52,641 nucleotides of DNA from CAVVXX01 sp052389895 (GTDB taxonomy: Bacteria > Pseudomonadota > Alphaproteobacteria > Micropepsales > Micropepsaceae), in contig JBQTHM010000045.1 in the NCBI GenBank assembly GCA_052389895.1, positions 1 to 52,641 of the forward strand, given 5' to 3'. Positions 8,434-17,087 of this stretch are shown here, piece after piece. The translations under genes were made by a program, and so were the position numbers. Positions within the stretch are counted from its first letter, which is position 1; the number at the start of each line of letters is the position of its first letter. Under the pieces are notes generated by a model. That model worked only from the letters and a program-made list of their open reading frames with translations. It searched no databases and was not told where the DNA came from.

Positions 8434-9750
8434 ATGAAGAGATCGCTTGCGTTCGCGGTGCTTGGCGCGCTTTTTCTGGTCGTGGCGGCGCTGCCGGCCC
8501 CCGCCGCGCTGCGGGTCGATGTGACCCAGGGCGTTGTGCAGCCGCTGCCGATCGCCATCCCGGACTTCCTAGGCAATTCGGCCACCGGGCGAAACATCGC
8601 AAGCGTCGTGCGCAACGATCTCGAACGCTCCGGCCTGTTCCGTCCGCTCGATCCCGCCTCCTATATCGAGAGAATCTCCGACATCAACGTGCCGCCGCGT
8701 TTCGGCGATTGGCGCGCGATCCAGGCGCAGGGCCTCGTCACCGGTCAGGCAACGCTACAAAGCGACGGACGGCTGAAAGTCGATTTCCGCCTGTGGGACA
8801 TTTTCGCCGAAAATCAGATGATCGGGCTTCAGTATTCGACGACGCCAGAAAACTGGCGACGAATCGCCCATCTGATTTCCGACGCGATTTACGAGCGCAT
8901 TACCGGTGAAAAGGGTTATTTCGATACGCGCGTCGTGTTCATCGCGGAGTCGGGACCGAAAATCAGCCGCCGCAAGCGCCTGGCCGTGCAGGATCAGGAC
9001 GGCGCCAATCCGGTGTTTCTCACCAAGGGCGACTATCTCGTGCTGACGCCGCGTTTCAATCCGACGGCGCAGATGATCTGCTACATGTCCTATATCGGCG
9101 GGCGCCCGCGCGTGTATCTGTTCGATCTCGAAACGGGGCGGCAGGAAATGCTGGGAAATTTCCCCAACATGACCTTTAGCCCGCGCTTTTCCCCGGACGG
9201 AAGCAAAGTGATCATGGCGCTCGAATCCGGCGGCAATTCGGACATCTATTCGATGGATTTGCGTTCGCGGACCGTGCAGCGCCTGACCAATGATCCCGGC
9301 ATCGACACGGCGCCCAGCTATTCGCCGGACGGCCGGCAGATCACCTTTGAATCCAATCGCGGCGGTTCGCAGCAGGTATATTTGATGAACGCCGACGGCT
9401 CGAACCCGCGCCGCATCAGCTTCGGCGCCGGGCGCGCCGGCACGCCGGTCTGGAGCCCGCGCGGCGACCTGATCGCATTTACCAAGATCAGCTCGGGCGC
9501 ATTCCGGATCGCGGTCATGCGCCCAGACGGATCGGGCGAGCGCGTGCTTTCCAGCGGCTGGCAGGACGAAGGCCCCACCTGGGCGCCCAATGGCCGCGTG
9601 ATCATGTTCACGCGCACCACGCCCACCGGTTCGGGCGGTTATGGCGGCGGATCAAGCATCTGGTCGGTTGACGTTACCGGGCGCAACGAAAGGCGCGTGT
9701 TAACGCCTGGGGACGCGTCCGATCCCGCTTGGTCGCCCTTGATCCAGTGA
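8434..9750 (+). CDS. tolB: Tol-Pal system beta-propeller protein TolB
   Basis: A 438-residue periplasmic protein with a signal peptide (residues 1-26, cut near APAAL). An N-terminal domain (PLPIAIPDFLG and GLFRPLDPASYIE) is followed by beta-propeller repeats with SPDG turns: FSPDGSKVIMAL, YSPDGRQITFESNRGG, WSPRGDLIAFTK and WAPNGRVIMFTR. TolB cycles between Pal and TolA during constriction. Confidence 0.95.
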   Translation: MKRSLAFAVLGALFLVVAALPAPAALRVDVTQGVVQPLPIAIPDFLGNSATGRNIASVVRNDLERSGLFRPLDPASYIERISDINVPPRFGDWRAIQAQGLVTGQATLQSDGRLKVDFRLWDIFAENQMIGLQYSTTPENWRRIAHLISDAIYERITGEKGYFDTRVVFIAESGPKISRRKRLAVQDQDGANPVFLTKGDYLVLTPRFNPTAQMICYMSYIGGRPRVYLFDLETGRQEMLGNFPNMTFSPRFSPDGSKVIMALESGGNSDIYSMDLRSRTVQRLTNDPGIDTAPSYSPDGRQITFESNRGGSQQVYLMNADGSNPRRISFGAGRAGTPVWSPRGDLIAFTKISSGAFRIAVMRPDGSGERVLSSGWQDEGPTWAPNGRVIMFTRTTPTGSGGYGGGSSIWSVDVTGRNERRVLTPGDASDPAWSPLIQ

Positions 9751-9773
9751 TGTTCCTCCCGTAACCTTTTTCT

Positions 9774-9808
9774 GCCTTGCGCGTTTCCCACCCGGTGCGA
9801 CGCAAGGC
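9774..9808 (+). promoter_or_regulatory. Inverted repeat between tolB and pal
   Basis: GCCTTGCG at 9774-9781 and CGCAAGGC at 9801-9808 form a perfect 8-bp inverted repeat with a 19-nt loop in the 132-bp tolB-pal gap. It is not followed by a T run, so it is not a clear terminator. It could modulate the tolB/pal expression ratio or stabilise an RNA end. No recognised RNA family was matched. Confidence 0.3.
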
Positions 9809-9882
9809 AATCGAGTGGGGGAAGAATGTAACCTGCGCACGCCTGCGCACCGGGGCAAGCGCGTCCGACGGAGTCACATTCC

Positions 9883-10374
9883 ATGTCCAGATTTTCGACG
9901 TGTGCAAGTTTGGCCGCCGTCTCAGCTTTGCTTCTATTGGGCGCATGCAGCACGGACAAGCCTCCGCCGGGACCGGCCGTCTCGTCCGAAACCACAATCG
10001 TTCCGGGCAGCAAGCGGGATTTTGAGGTCAATGTCGGCGATCGCGTCTTCTTCGACTATGACCGCTCGGATATTCGCCCCGATGCGGCAGCGACGCTGCA
10101 AAAGCAGGCTGCGTGGCTTGCCAGGTATCCTTCCGTCACGCTCACCATCGAAGGCCATTGCGACGAGCGCGGCACGCGTGAATACAACCTCGCGCTTGGC
10201 GCACGCAGGGCGAGCACGACAAAGGAATATCTGATCAGCCTCGGTGTTTCGCCTAGCCGGCTGGAAACAATCTCGTACGGCAAGGAGCGGCCCACCTGCG
10301 TGGAGTCCAACGAAGGCTGCTGGCAGCAGAATCGCCGCGGCGTATCGGTGATTTCGGGCGGCGTTTCGGCGTAA
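9883..10374 (+). CDS. pal: Peptidoglycan-associated lipoprotein Pal
   Basis: Outer-membrane lipoprotein of 163 residues that binds peptidoglycan. The lipobox LLLLGAC ends at a Cys near residue 22. The OmpA-like domain contains VFFDYDRSDIRPDA and HCDERGTREYNLALGARRA, whose Asp and Arg bind diaminopimelate. It is the partner of TolB directly upstream; the 132-bp gap leaves room for its own regulation. Confidence 0.95.
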   Translation: MSRFSTCASLAAVSALLLLGACSTDKPPPGPAVSSETTIVPGSKRDFEVNVGDRVFFDYDRSDIRPDAAATLQKQAAWLARYPSVTLTIEGHCDERGTREYNLALGARRASTTKEYLISLGVSPSRLETISYGKERPTCVESNEGCWQQNRRGVSVISGGVSA

Positions 10375-10397
10375 CGCGTACCAAATTGCCAGGTTAA

Positions 10398-10424
10398 GGA
10401 GGGCGCCCAGAGTGGCGCCCTTCT
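10398..10424 (+). terminator. Weak intrinsic terminator after pal
   Basis: GGGCGCC (10401-10407) pairs with GGCGCCC (10414-10420) around a 6-nt loop, followed by the short pyrimidine run TTCTC. The stem is strong but the T tract poor, so partial read-through into cpoB is likely. Confidence 0.5.
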
Positions 10425-10508
10425 CATATGAGGAGCTCAAAGCCCCAATTTGACCAACTTTGGCGGCGCAAATGCGAAGCTTCCGGAAATGCAATGCAGG
10501 ATAGGACC

Positions 10509-11432
10509 ATGACAAGACGGCTCGGCGCCGCCATCGCGGGCGCAATCCTGGTTTCGGGCGTGCTGTGGGGTTTGCCCGTAGCCGCACAATACGGCGATGA
10601 AGATTTGGCCACGCGCATGCAGCGCATCGAGCGCGATCTGCGCGATCTGCAACAGGAAGTCTATCGTGGCAGCCAGGGACTGCCGCGCAGCGGCGAAGGC
10701 CCGCCGCAGCCGAGCGGCGTTGCCGCCTCGCAACGCGTGAACGACATCGAAGCAAGCCTGCGCCGGCTTACCGGCCAGGTGGAAGAACTGTCGTACCGGC
10801 TCAACGAGCTTTCGGTGAAGGTGGATCGCCTGCAGAACGAATTGAACTACGCCACCGGCCAGGGCGGAGCGCCGGAAGGCGCACCCGCCGACGAAGGCAC
10901 ACAACTTGCGCCTGGCCCCGGCAATCTTGGCGCCATGCGGCCGGGCGCCAACGCCGCCGCGCCGGCAGGCGGTGATCGCGTTGTGCTGACGCCACCCGGC
11001 AAGCAAGCCGCAACGGGTCCGATTGCGGCAACCGGAACGGGGGGCGCGGCCAGCGGCAAATTCGACGCCGCCATGGATCAGCTTGCGCGCGGCTCATACG
11101 ACCAGGCGCGCAGCGCCTTTCGCGCCATAGCCGACCAGCACCCCAACCATCAGCTCGCGCCCGAGGCTTTGTATTGGGCGGGCGATATCTCGTATTCTGC
11201 CAAAAAGGATTACACGGAAGCCGCGCGCAGCTTCGCCGAGCTGCTGAAGAAATATCCCAAGGCGCCGCACGCGCCCGACGCGATGCTGAAGCTCGGACAG
11301 TCGTTGATTGCGCTCGGCCAGAAGAAGGAAGGTTGTTCCACCCTTGCGGCGTTCCCCGCGAAATATCCCTCGGCCGGCAAGGCGCTTACCGCGCGCGCAA
11401 AAGCCGACGCAAAGAAGGCGGCCTGCGCCTAG
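10509..11432 (+). CDS. cpoB: Cell division coordinator CpoB (YbgF)
   Basis: Periplasmic protein that couples peptidoglycan synthesis with Tol-driven constriction. The 307-residue product has a signal peptide (to about VAAQYGD, residue 25), an N-terminal coiled coil (RMQRIERDLRDLQQEVY and SYRLNELSVKVDRLQNEL), a low-complexity Gly/Ala/Pro linker and C-terminal TPR repeats (FDAAMDQLARGSYDQARSAF onward, ending CAxFPAKYP-like). ATG 10509 follows AGGATAGGACC, a good ribosome site; the longer frame from 10428 would bury the signal peptide. Confidence 0.9.
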   Translation: MTRRLGAAIAGAILVSGVLWGLPVAAQYGDEDLATRMQRIERDLRDLQQEVYRGSQGLPRSGEGPPQPSGVAASQRVNDIEASLRRLTGQVEELSYRLNELSVKVDRLQNELNYATGQGGAPEGAPADEGTQLAPGPGNLGAMRPGANAAAPAGGDRVVLTPPGKQAATGPIAATGTGGAASGKFDAAMDQLARGSYDQARSAFRAIADQHPNHQLAPEALYWAGDISYSAKKDYTEAARSFAELLKKYPKAPHAPDAMLKLGQSLIALGQKKEGCSTLAAFPAKYPSAGKALTARAKADAKKAACA

Positions 11433-11460
11433 CACGGTTGCGCAGCGCTTTGCCGCGGCA

Positions 11461-12747
11461 TTGCGTGCGCTCGGCTGGACTGGGAAAGGCCCCGCGTCGC
11501 TCGCCGTTTCCGGCGGCGGCGATTCGCTTGCCCTCATGCACCTCTATGGCGAATGGGCGCGCGAGCGCGGCGCAGAGCTGCCTGCGGTTCTCATTGTCGA
11601 TCACGGCCTGCGTGCGCAATCGTCTCGCGAGGCGGAGCGCACGGCGCGCTGGGCCAGACGGGCCGGTTTTGAGGCGCACGTCCTTTCCTGGCGCGGAAAA
11701 AAGCCGCATGCGGACGTCGAAGCGGCGGCGCGCAATGCACGCTTGCGCCTGATCGGCGAATGGTGCCGCGCACAGGGCGCGAAAACCGTATTTCTTGCCC
11801 ACACAGAAGACGATCAGGCGGAGACATTTCTGCTGCGGCTGGCCAGGGGAAGCGGCGTGGACGGGCTTGCCGCCATGCAAGCCTGCTCGCGCTATCCGCT
11901 CGCGGGATTTGACATCGAGGTGTTGCGCCCGCTGCTCGGCATGGCCCGCAGCGAATTGCGCGAATTCCTCGCCGAACGCAGTCAGCCCTGGCTGGAAGAT
12001 CCCATGAACATGGATCCGCGATTTGCGCGTGCGCGCCTTCGTGCCGTGATGCCGGCGTTCCGGTCGGCAGGGCTGACGTCTTCGCGCGTTGCGGGCGCGG
12101 CTCGTCACTTGGGGCGCGCGCGCGAAGCGCTGGAAGCGGCGGCGAACGCGCTTTTGTCGAAAGCCGCGCAATTCGATCAGGCGGGCTACGCGCTTCTGGA
12201 CGGGGCGGCGCTGGCGCGGGCGCCGCGCGAGATCGGGCTGCGCGCGGTTGCGGCGGTCTTTATGGCGGTATCCGGCGAGGCGTACCGTCCGCGGTTCGAA
12301 AAACTCGATCGCCTGTTCGACGCCGTTGTCGTGAGTGCAAAGTCATCCGGGCGCACGCTGCACGGGTGCCGGGTTTCCGCAGCACCAAGGGCGTTTCAGA
12401 CGTTCGGCACGCGCACGCTGCTTGTCACGCGCGACGCGCGTCCGGCGCTGCGCGCGCCTGACGTGCTGTTGCGCCCCGGACGTGACGCCGTTTGGGATAA
12501 TCGCTTTCGCCTCCGGTTCGGCGGCGAGACCAAGGCGGGCGCGCTGCGTGTGCGCGCGCTTGGCGAACGGCCCGATTTGGCCGAGGTTCTGGCGCATGTG
12601 CCCGCGCCTGCGCGCGCGTCGTTGCCTGCCGTTTTTCGTGGTGCAGAGATTGTGACGATTCCGCACGCCAATCCGCCTGACAGGGGAAACTTTCCGCTCG
12701 CCGCGGAGTTCCTTGGCGTGACCTCGTCGCAGGCAAGCGGCGATTAG
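11461..12747 (+). CDS. tilS: tRNA(Ile)-lysidine synthase TilS
   Basis: Converts the wobble C of tRNA-Ile(CAU) to lysidine. The PP-loop ATPase motif SGGGDS lies near the N-terminus, followed by VDHGLRAQSSREA, the HTEDDQAETFLLRLARGSG signature and a C-terminal substrate domain. No ATG lies near the expected start. TTG 11461 is the nearest clear candidate, but residues encoded just upstream (VAQRFAAALRALG) also look like a TilS N-terminus, and TTG 11344, overlapping cpoB, is an alternative. The enzyme is typically essential. Confidence 0.87.
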   Translation: MRALGWTGKGPASLAVSGGGDSLALMHLYGEWARERGAELPAVLIVDHGLRAQSSREAERTARWARRAGFEAHVLSWRGKKPHADVEAAARNARLRLIGEWCRAQGAKTVFLAHTEDDQAETFLLRLARGSGVDGLAAMQACSRYPLAGFDIEVLRPLLGMARSELREFLAERSQPWLEDPMNMDPRFARARLRAVMPAFRSAGLTSSRVAGAARHLGRAREALEAAANALLSKAAQFDQAGYALLDGAALARAPREIGLRAVAAVFMAVSGEAYRPRFEKLDRLFDAVVVSAKSSGRTLHGCRVSAAPRAFQTFGTRTLLVTRDARPALRAPDVLLRPGRDAVWDNRFRLRFGGETKAGALRVRALGERPDLAEVLAHVPAPARASLPAVFRGAEIVTIPHANPPDRGNFPLAAEFLGVTSSQASGD

Positions 12748-12869
12748 CCGCCCAGAATTTGCCGGATTGCCGCCATTTCGGCGATTTCTTAACGTGTTTA
12801 TGACTGGCGCGATGCTATGAGAATACCTATCTCTAATCGGGCGGCTGGCCCGCATAGAAAGGACTGCCG

Positions 12870-14801
12870 GTGACGAATTTCCGCAATCTCACGCTTTGGG
12901 TGGTGATCGCGCTTCTGCTTGTGCTGCTGTTCAACCTGTTCCAGGGCACCGGCCAGCGCGCCAGCGCCAGCGCCATTCCCTACAGCGATTTCTACCAGCA
13001 TGTCGTGGGCGACAACGTGAAGTCCGTCGTCATGCAGGGCGAGCAGATTTCCGGCGAGTTCAAAAACGGTCAGCGCTTTACCACCGTTGCGCTCAAGGGC
13101 GACACAAGCTTGGCCGAGCGGCTGCACGAGCACCGTGTCAGCGTGACTGTGCAGCCCGGCGAGGAAAACTCGCCGACATTGCTCAATGTCTTCATCAACT
13201 GGTTTCCCATGCTGCTGCTCATTGCCGTGTGGATATTCTTTCTCCGGCAAATGCAGGCGGGCGGCGGCAAGGCCATGGGCTTCGGCAAAAGCCGCGCCAA
13301 GCTGCTCACCGAGCGTCAGGGCCGCGTGACCTTCGAGGATGTTGCCGGCGTGGACGAGGCGAAGGAAGACCTGAAGGAGATCGTGGACTTTCTGCGCGAT
13401 CCGCAGAAGTTCCAGCGCCTGGGCGGCCGCATTCCCAAAGGCGTTCTTCTCGTCGGCCCGCCCGGCACGGGCAAGACGCTGCTTGCACGCGCCATTGCCG
13501 GTGAGGCAAACGTGCCCTTTTTCACTATTTCCGGTTCGGATTTCGTCGAGATGTTCGTCGGCGTCGGCGCAAGCCGCGTGCGTGACATGTTCGACCAGGC
13601 GAAGAAGAACGCGCCGTGCATCGTCTTCATCGACGAAATCGATGCGGTTGGCCGCCATCGCGGCGCAGGGCTGGGTGGCGGCAATGACGAGCGCGAGCAA
13701 ACGCTTAATCAATTGCTGGTCGAGATGGACGGTTTCGAAACGAATGAGGGCGTAATCCTGATCTCGGCCACAAACCGCCCGGACGTGCTCGATCCCGCGC
13801 TGCTGCGCCCCGGCCGCTTCGACCGTCAGATCGTGGTGCCCAATCCCGACCTCTCCGGCCGCGAAAAGATCCTCAAAGTGCACATGCGCAAAGTCCCCAT
13901 CGCGCCCGATGTGGACCCGCGCGTGATCGCGCGCGGCACGCCGGGCTTTTCCGGCGCCGATCTTGCCAACCTCGTCAACGAAGCCGCGCTGCTCGCCGCG
14001 CGGCGCGGGCGGCGCGTTGTCGGCATGAGCGAGTTCGAGGAATCCAAGGACAAGGTGATGATGGGCGCCGAACGCCGCTCCATGGTGATGACGGATGAAG
14101 AAAAGAAACTCACGGCCTATCACGAAGGCGGGCACGCCATAGTGGCGCTGAACGTCAAGGGCTCCGATCCCATTCACAAGGCGACTATCATCCCGCGCGG
14201 CCGCGCGCTCGGCATGGTGATGCGGCTTCCCGAACGCGACCAGTTGTCCATGACGCGCGAGAAGCTCAACGCCGATCTGTGCGTCGCTTTCGGCGGGCGC
14301 ATCGCGGAAGAGATCATCTTCGGCCACGACAAGGTGACGACGGGCGCGCAATCCGACATCGATATGGCCACCCGTATGGCGCGCGCGATGGTCACGCGTT
14401 TCGGCATGTCGGATGAACTCGGCCCCATCGCCTATGGCGAGAACCAGGAAGAAGTGTTTCTGGGGCACAGCATTTCGCGCCAGCAGAACGTATCCGAAGC
14501 CACGGCGCAAAAGATCGACGCGGAGGTGCGCCGCATCATCGACGAATGCTATCGGCGCGCGAAGAAGATTCTCTCCGAAAAGGTGAACGATCTGCATACG
14601 CTGGCCGCGGGGTTGCTGGAATACGAAACGCTGACCGGTGACGAGATCGTGGCGCTGCTGAAAGGCATCCGCCCGGTGCGCACGCCCTATGAGGAGCCGC
14701 CGGCCGAACCGCGGCCCGCGCCCGCGACTGTGCCCAGCGCCGGACGCCCGCGCGGCGCCGAGCCCGGGATCATCGCCCCCGAACCGCAGCCGGGGACGTA
14801 G
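12870..14801 (+). CDS. ftsH: ATP-dependent zinc metalloprotease FtsH
   Basis: Membrane-anchored AAA+ protease of 643 residues. Membrane helices lie near 8-23 and 111-126, with the periplasmic domain between. The AAA+ module has Walker A GPPGTGKT (196-203), Walker B IVFIDEID, and the second region of homology DPALLRPGRFDRQ. The zinc site is HEGGH at 418-422. The C-terminus is Pro/Ala-rich. It starts with GTG behind AAAGGA. FtsH degrades membrane proteins and, in studied species, RpoH; an rpoH gene is encoded at 24 kb. Confidence 0.96.
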   Translation: MTNFRNLTLWVVIALLLVLLFNLFQGTGQRASASAIPYSDFYQHVVGDNVKSVVMQGEQISGEFKNGQRFTTVALKGDTSLAERLHEHRVSVTVQPGEENSPTLLNVFINWFPMLLLIAVWIFFLRQMQAGGGKAMGFGKSRAKLLTERQGRVTFEDVAGVDEAKEDLKEIVDFLRDPQKFQRLGGRIPKGVLLVGPPGTGKTLLARAIAGEANVPFFTISGSDFVEMFVGVGASRVRDMFDQAKKNAPCIVFIDEIDAVGRHRGAGLGGGNDEREQTLNQLLVEMDGFETNEGVILISATNRPDVLDPALLRPGRFDRQIVVPNPDLSGREKILKVHMRKVPIAPDVDPRVIARGTPGFSGADLANLVNEAALLAARRGRRVVGMSEFEESKDKVMMGAERRSMVMTDEEKKLTAYHEGGHAIVALNVKGSDPIHKATIIPRGRALGMVMRLPERDQLSMTREKLNADLCVAFGGRIAEEIIFGHDKVTTGAQSDIDMATRMARAMVTRFGMSDELGPIAYGENQEEVFLGHSISRQQNVSEATAQKIDAEVRRIIDECYRRAKKILSEKVNDLHTLAAGLLEYETLTGDEIVALLKGIRPVRTPYEEPPAEPRPAPATVPSAGRPRGAEPGIIAPEPQPGT

Positions 14802-14810
14802 TTCGGAAGC

Positions 14811-14860
14811 CAGAAATCAGAAATCAGAAATCGGAAATTTGCCGATGGACTTCCGATTTC
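14811..14860 (+). promoter_or_regulatory. Tandem 7-mers and hairpin enclosing the folP start codon
   Basis: CAGAAAT is repeated three times in tandem (14811-14831). Overlapping its end, GAAATCGGAA (14827-14836) and TTCCGATTTC (14851-14860) form a perfect 10-bp inverted repeat. The 14-nt loop contains the ATG of folP at 14845. In mRNA this would place the start codon in a hairpin loop and leave no clear Shine-Dalgarno sequence. It may control translation, or it may be a low-complexity repeat that was inserted and became the new 5' end of the gene. Confidence 0.55.
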
Positions 14861-15672
14861 AGAGTTCCGAATTTCGCATTCCGACCTTGTTCGGAATTGT
14901 GAATATCACGGACGATTCGTTCTCCGATGGCGGCCTTTATCTGGCGCCCGACGCCGCGATTGCGCATGCGCGCAAGCTTTCCGGGGAAGGCGCCGATGTG
15001 CTCGATCTCGGCGCCGTTTCTAGCAATCCCGATTCGAAACAAGTGCCGTACGAGGTCGAGATCGCGCGCCTGGGCCCAGTGGTAGCCGCGCTGAAGAAGG
15101 ATGGCAGTAGAATTTCGATCGACACGTTTGCACCCGAAACACAGATTTGGGCAGCCGGCCAGGGCGTCGACTATCTGAACGACATACAGGGATTCCCCGA
15201 AGAGGAAATCTATCCCGAGCTCGCGCGGGCAAAGTGCAGGCTCGTCGTCATGCATTCGGTGCAGGGGCGGGGGCCCGCCGCGCGCGCGCCCGGCGATGCG
15301 TCTACCATCATGGATCGCATCTCGGAGTTTTTTCAAACGCGTATCGCGGCGCTGACCAAGGCGGGCATCGCCCGCGAGCGCCTGATCATCGATCCCGGTA
15401 TGGGCCTGTTTCTGGGCGCAGGCGTAGAGGTCTCGCTGACCGTGCTGCGCCGTCTGCCCGAGCTGAAAGAAGCGTTCGGGCTCCCGCTGCTGGTGTCGGT
15501 CTCGCGTAAATCTTTCTTACGGAAATTGACAGGGCGCGATGCCTCCGCGAGCGGCCCGGCCACTTTGGCGGCCGAGCTGTTCGCGGCCGCGCAGGGAGCC
15601 GATTTCATCCGCACCCACGAACCTGCGCCGCTGCGCGACGCCTTAACCGTCGCCGAAGCTTTGCGCGGCTGA
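14845..15672 (+). CDS. folP: Sul-like dihydropteroate synthase (folP* type)
   Basis: Joins p-aminobenzoate to dihydropterin pyrophosphate in folate synthesis. The 275-residue TIM barrel keeps IVNITDDSFSDGG (18-30), NDIQGF (112-117), DPGMG (183-187), SRKSF (220-224, Lys222) and RTH (256-258). Loop 2, canonically STRPG, reads SSNPD (59-63). This loop, YLAPDAAIAHARKL and LNDIQGFP are what I recall from the mobile sulfonamide-resistant enzymes Sul1 and Sul2, not from ordinary FolP. One difference: Sul1/Sul2 have GMGFFL where this has GMGLFL. It lies between ftsH and glmM, the normal chromosomal folP site, so it is probably the native and possibly naturally sulfonamide-tolerant enzyme. Confidence 0.92.
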   Translation: MDFRFQSSEFRIPTLFGIVNITDDSFSDGGLYLAPDAAIAHARKLSGEGADVLDLGAVSSNPDSKQVPYEVEIARLGPVVAALKKDGSRISIDTFAPETQIWAAGQGVDYLNDIQGFPEEEIYPELARAKCRLVVMHSVQGRGPAARAPGDASTIMDRISEFFQTRIAALTKAGIARERLIIDPGMGLFLGAGVEVSLTVLRRLPELKEAFGLPLLVSVSRKSFLRKLTGRDASASGPATLAAELFAAAQGADFIRTHEPAPLRDALTVAEALRG

Positions 15673-15743
15673 GCGCGTTGTCTTCCTGTGTTATTGCGCG
15701 GCATTTGCTATGATCCCGCCCCGGCCTGGGGGAACGAGGCCTT

Positions 15744-17087
15744 ATGACCCGTAATTACTTTGGCACCGACGGCATCAGGGGATTGGCCAACGCGGTTCCC
15801 ATGACGCCTGAAATCGCTCTCAAGGTCGGGATGGCGGCCGGGCGCATTTTCACGCGCGGCGATCACCGCCACCGCGTGGTGATCGGCAAGGACACCAGGC
15901 TTTCCGGCTACATGATCGAAAACGCGCTGACTGCGGGCTTCACGTCCGTGGGCATGGACGTATTTCTGTTTGGGCCGCTACCCACGCCCGCCGTGGCGAT
16001 GCTGACGCCGAGTTTGCGCGCCGACATGGGCGTCATGATCTCGGCGTCGCACAATCCGTATCACGACAACGGAATAAAACTGTTTGGACCTGATGGCAGA
16101 AAACTTTCCGACGGGCGCGAGCGCGAAATCGAAGCTCTCATGCACAACGGGCTGCACGAAGGGCTGGCGCCACCCGAGCGCATCGGGCGCGCCAAACGCG
16201 TGGACGACAGCCAGGCGCGGTACGTGGAATTTGCCAAACGCACATTTCCGCGCGAACGCAGGTTGGAGGGCAAGCGGATCGTGATCGATTGCGCCAATGG
16301 CGCTGCCTACAAGGTGGCGCCGCTGGTGCTGTGGGAGCTCGGCGCCGAGGTCATTCCAATCGGCGTCGATCCCGACGGTTTCAATATCAACCGCGATTGC
16401 GGCTCGACCTCGCCCCAAGCGATGCAGCACAAGGTGCGCGAGTTGCGCGCCGATTTCGGCATCGCCCTTGACGGCGACGCCGACCGCGTGGTGATGGCCG
16501 ACGAGCAGGGCCGCATCATCGACGGCGACCAAATTCTGGCGCTCATTGCGCGCTCCTGGTCGCGCAAAAACGCGCTCCTGGGCGGCGGTGTCGTTGGTAC
16601 CTTGATGTCCAATATGGGGTTGGAGCGCTATCTCGCGGGGCTCAACCTGCGCCTTGTGCGCGCTGCCGTGGGCGACCGCTACGTCATCGAGGAAATGCGC
16701 AAGGGCGGGTTCAATGTGGGTGGCGAACAATCAGGCCATATCGTGCTTTCCGATTTTTCCACCACCGGCGACGGGCTGATTGCGGCGCTGCAAGTTCTGG
16801 CGGTGCTGGTGGAGGAAAGGATTCCGGCCAGCGAGGCCGCCCACCTTTTCGAGCCGGTTCCGCAGGTGCTGGAAAACGTGCGGTTCAAGAATGGTTCGCC
16901 GCCGGACGACAAGAAAGTAGCGTCGCAGATCGCGGTGCATGAAGCTCGGCTCAAAGGCGGCCGCCTGCTCGTGCGCAAATCGGGCACCGAGCCCGTCATC
17001 CGCATCATGGGCGAAGGCGACGACGAAATGCTGGTGCGCGAAGTGGTGCGAGACGTCGCCGCCCTCATCCGGGACGCCGCGCTTTGA
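15744..17087 (+). CDS. glmM: Phosphoglucosamine mutase GlmM
   Basis: Converts glucosamine-6-phosphate to glucosamine-1-phosphate for UDP-GlcNAc synthesis. The 447-residue product has the active serine loop ISASHNPYHDNGIK (phosphoserine Ser102), the Mg-binding loop DGDADR, the sugar-binding GEQSGH and the phosphate-binding RKSGTEPVIRIM. It directly follows folP; mobile sul2 genes often carry a glmM fragment downstream, which this arrangement would explain. The 3' end overlaps thiD by 4 bp. Confidence 0.96.
   Translation: MTRNYFGTDGIRGLANAVPMTPEIALKVGMAAGRIFTRGDHRHRVVIGKDTRLSGYMIENALTAGFTSVGMDVFLFGPLPTPAVAMLTPSLRADMGVMISASHNPYHDNGIKLFGPDGRKLSDGREREIEALMHNGLHEGLAPPERIGRAKRVDDSQARYVEFAKRTFPRERRLEGKRIVIDCANGAAYKVAPLVLWELGAEVIPIGVDPDGFNINRDCGSTSPQAMQHKVRELRADFGIALDGDADRVVMADEQGRIIDGDQILALIARSWSRKNALLGGGVVGTLMSNMGLERYLAGLNLRLVRAAVGDRYVIEEMRKGGFNVGGEQSGHIVLSDFSTTGDGLIAALQVLAVLVEERIPASEAAHLFEPVPQVLENVRFKNGSPPDDKKVASQIAVHEARLKGGRLLVRKSGTEPVIRIMGEGDDEMLVREVVRDVAALIRDAAL

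Noticed and set aside
12798..14597. 599-residue open frame on the minus strand
   Set aside because: It is fully antisense to ftsH, has His/Arg/Ala-rich nonsense composition and no recognisable motif. Long antisense frames are expected in high-GC DNA.
17042..17083. TPP riboswitch for thiD
   Set aside because: thiD starts inside the end of glmM and no thi-box sequence is present.
14845..17087. Acquired resistance cassette carrying sul2-glmM
   Set aside because: No insertion sequence, integron attachment site or composition break flanks it; glmM is complete and ftsH-folP-glmM is the normal chromosomal order. The nearest IS is 21 kb away.
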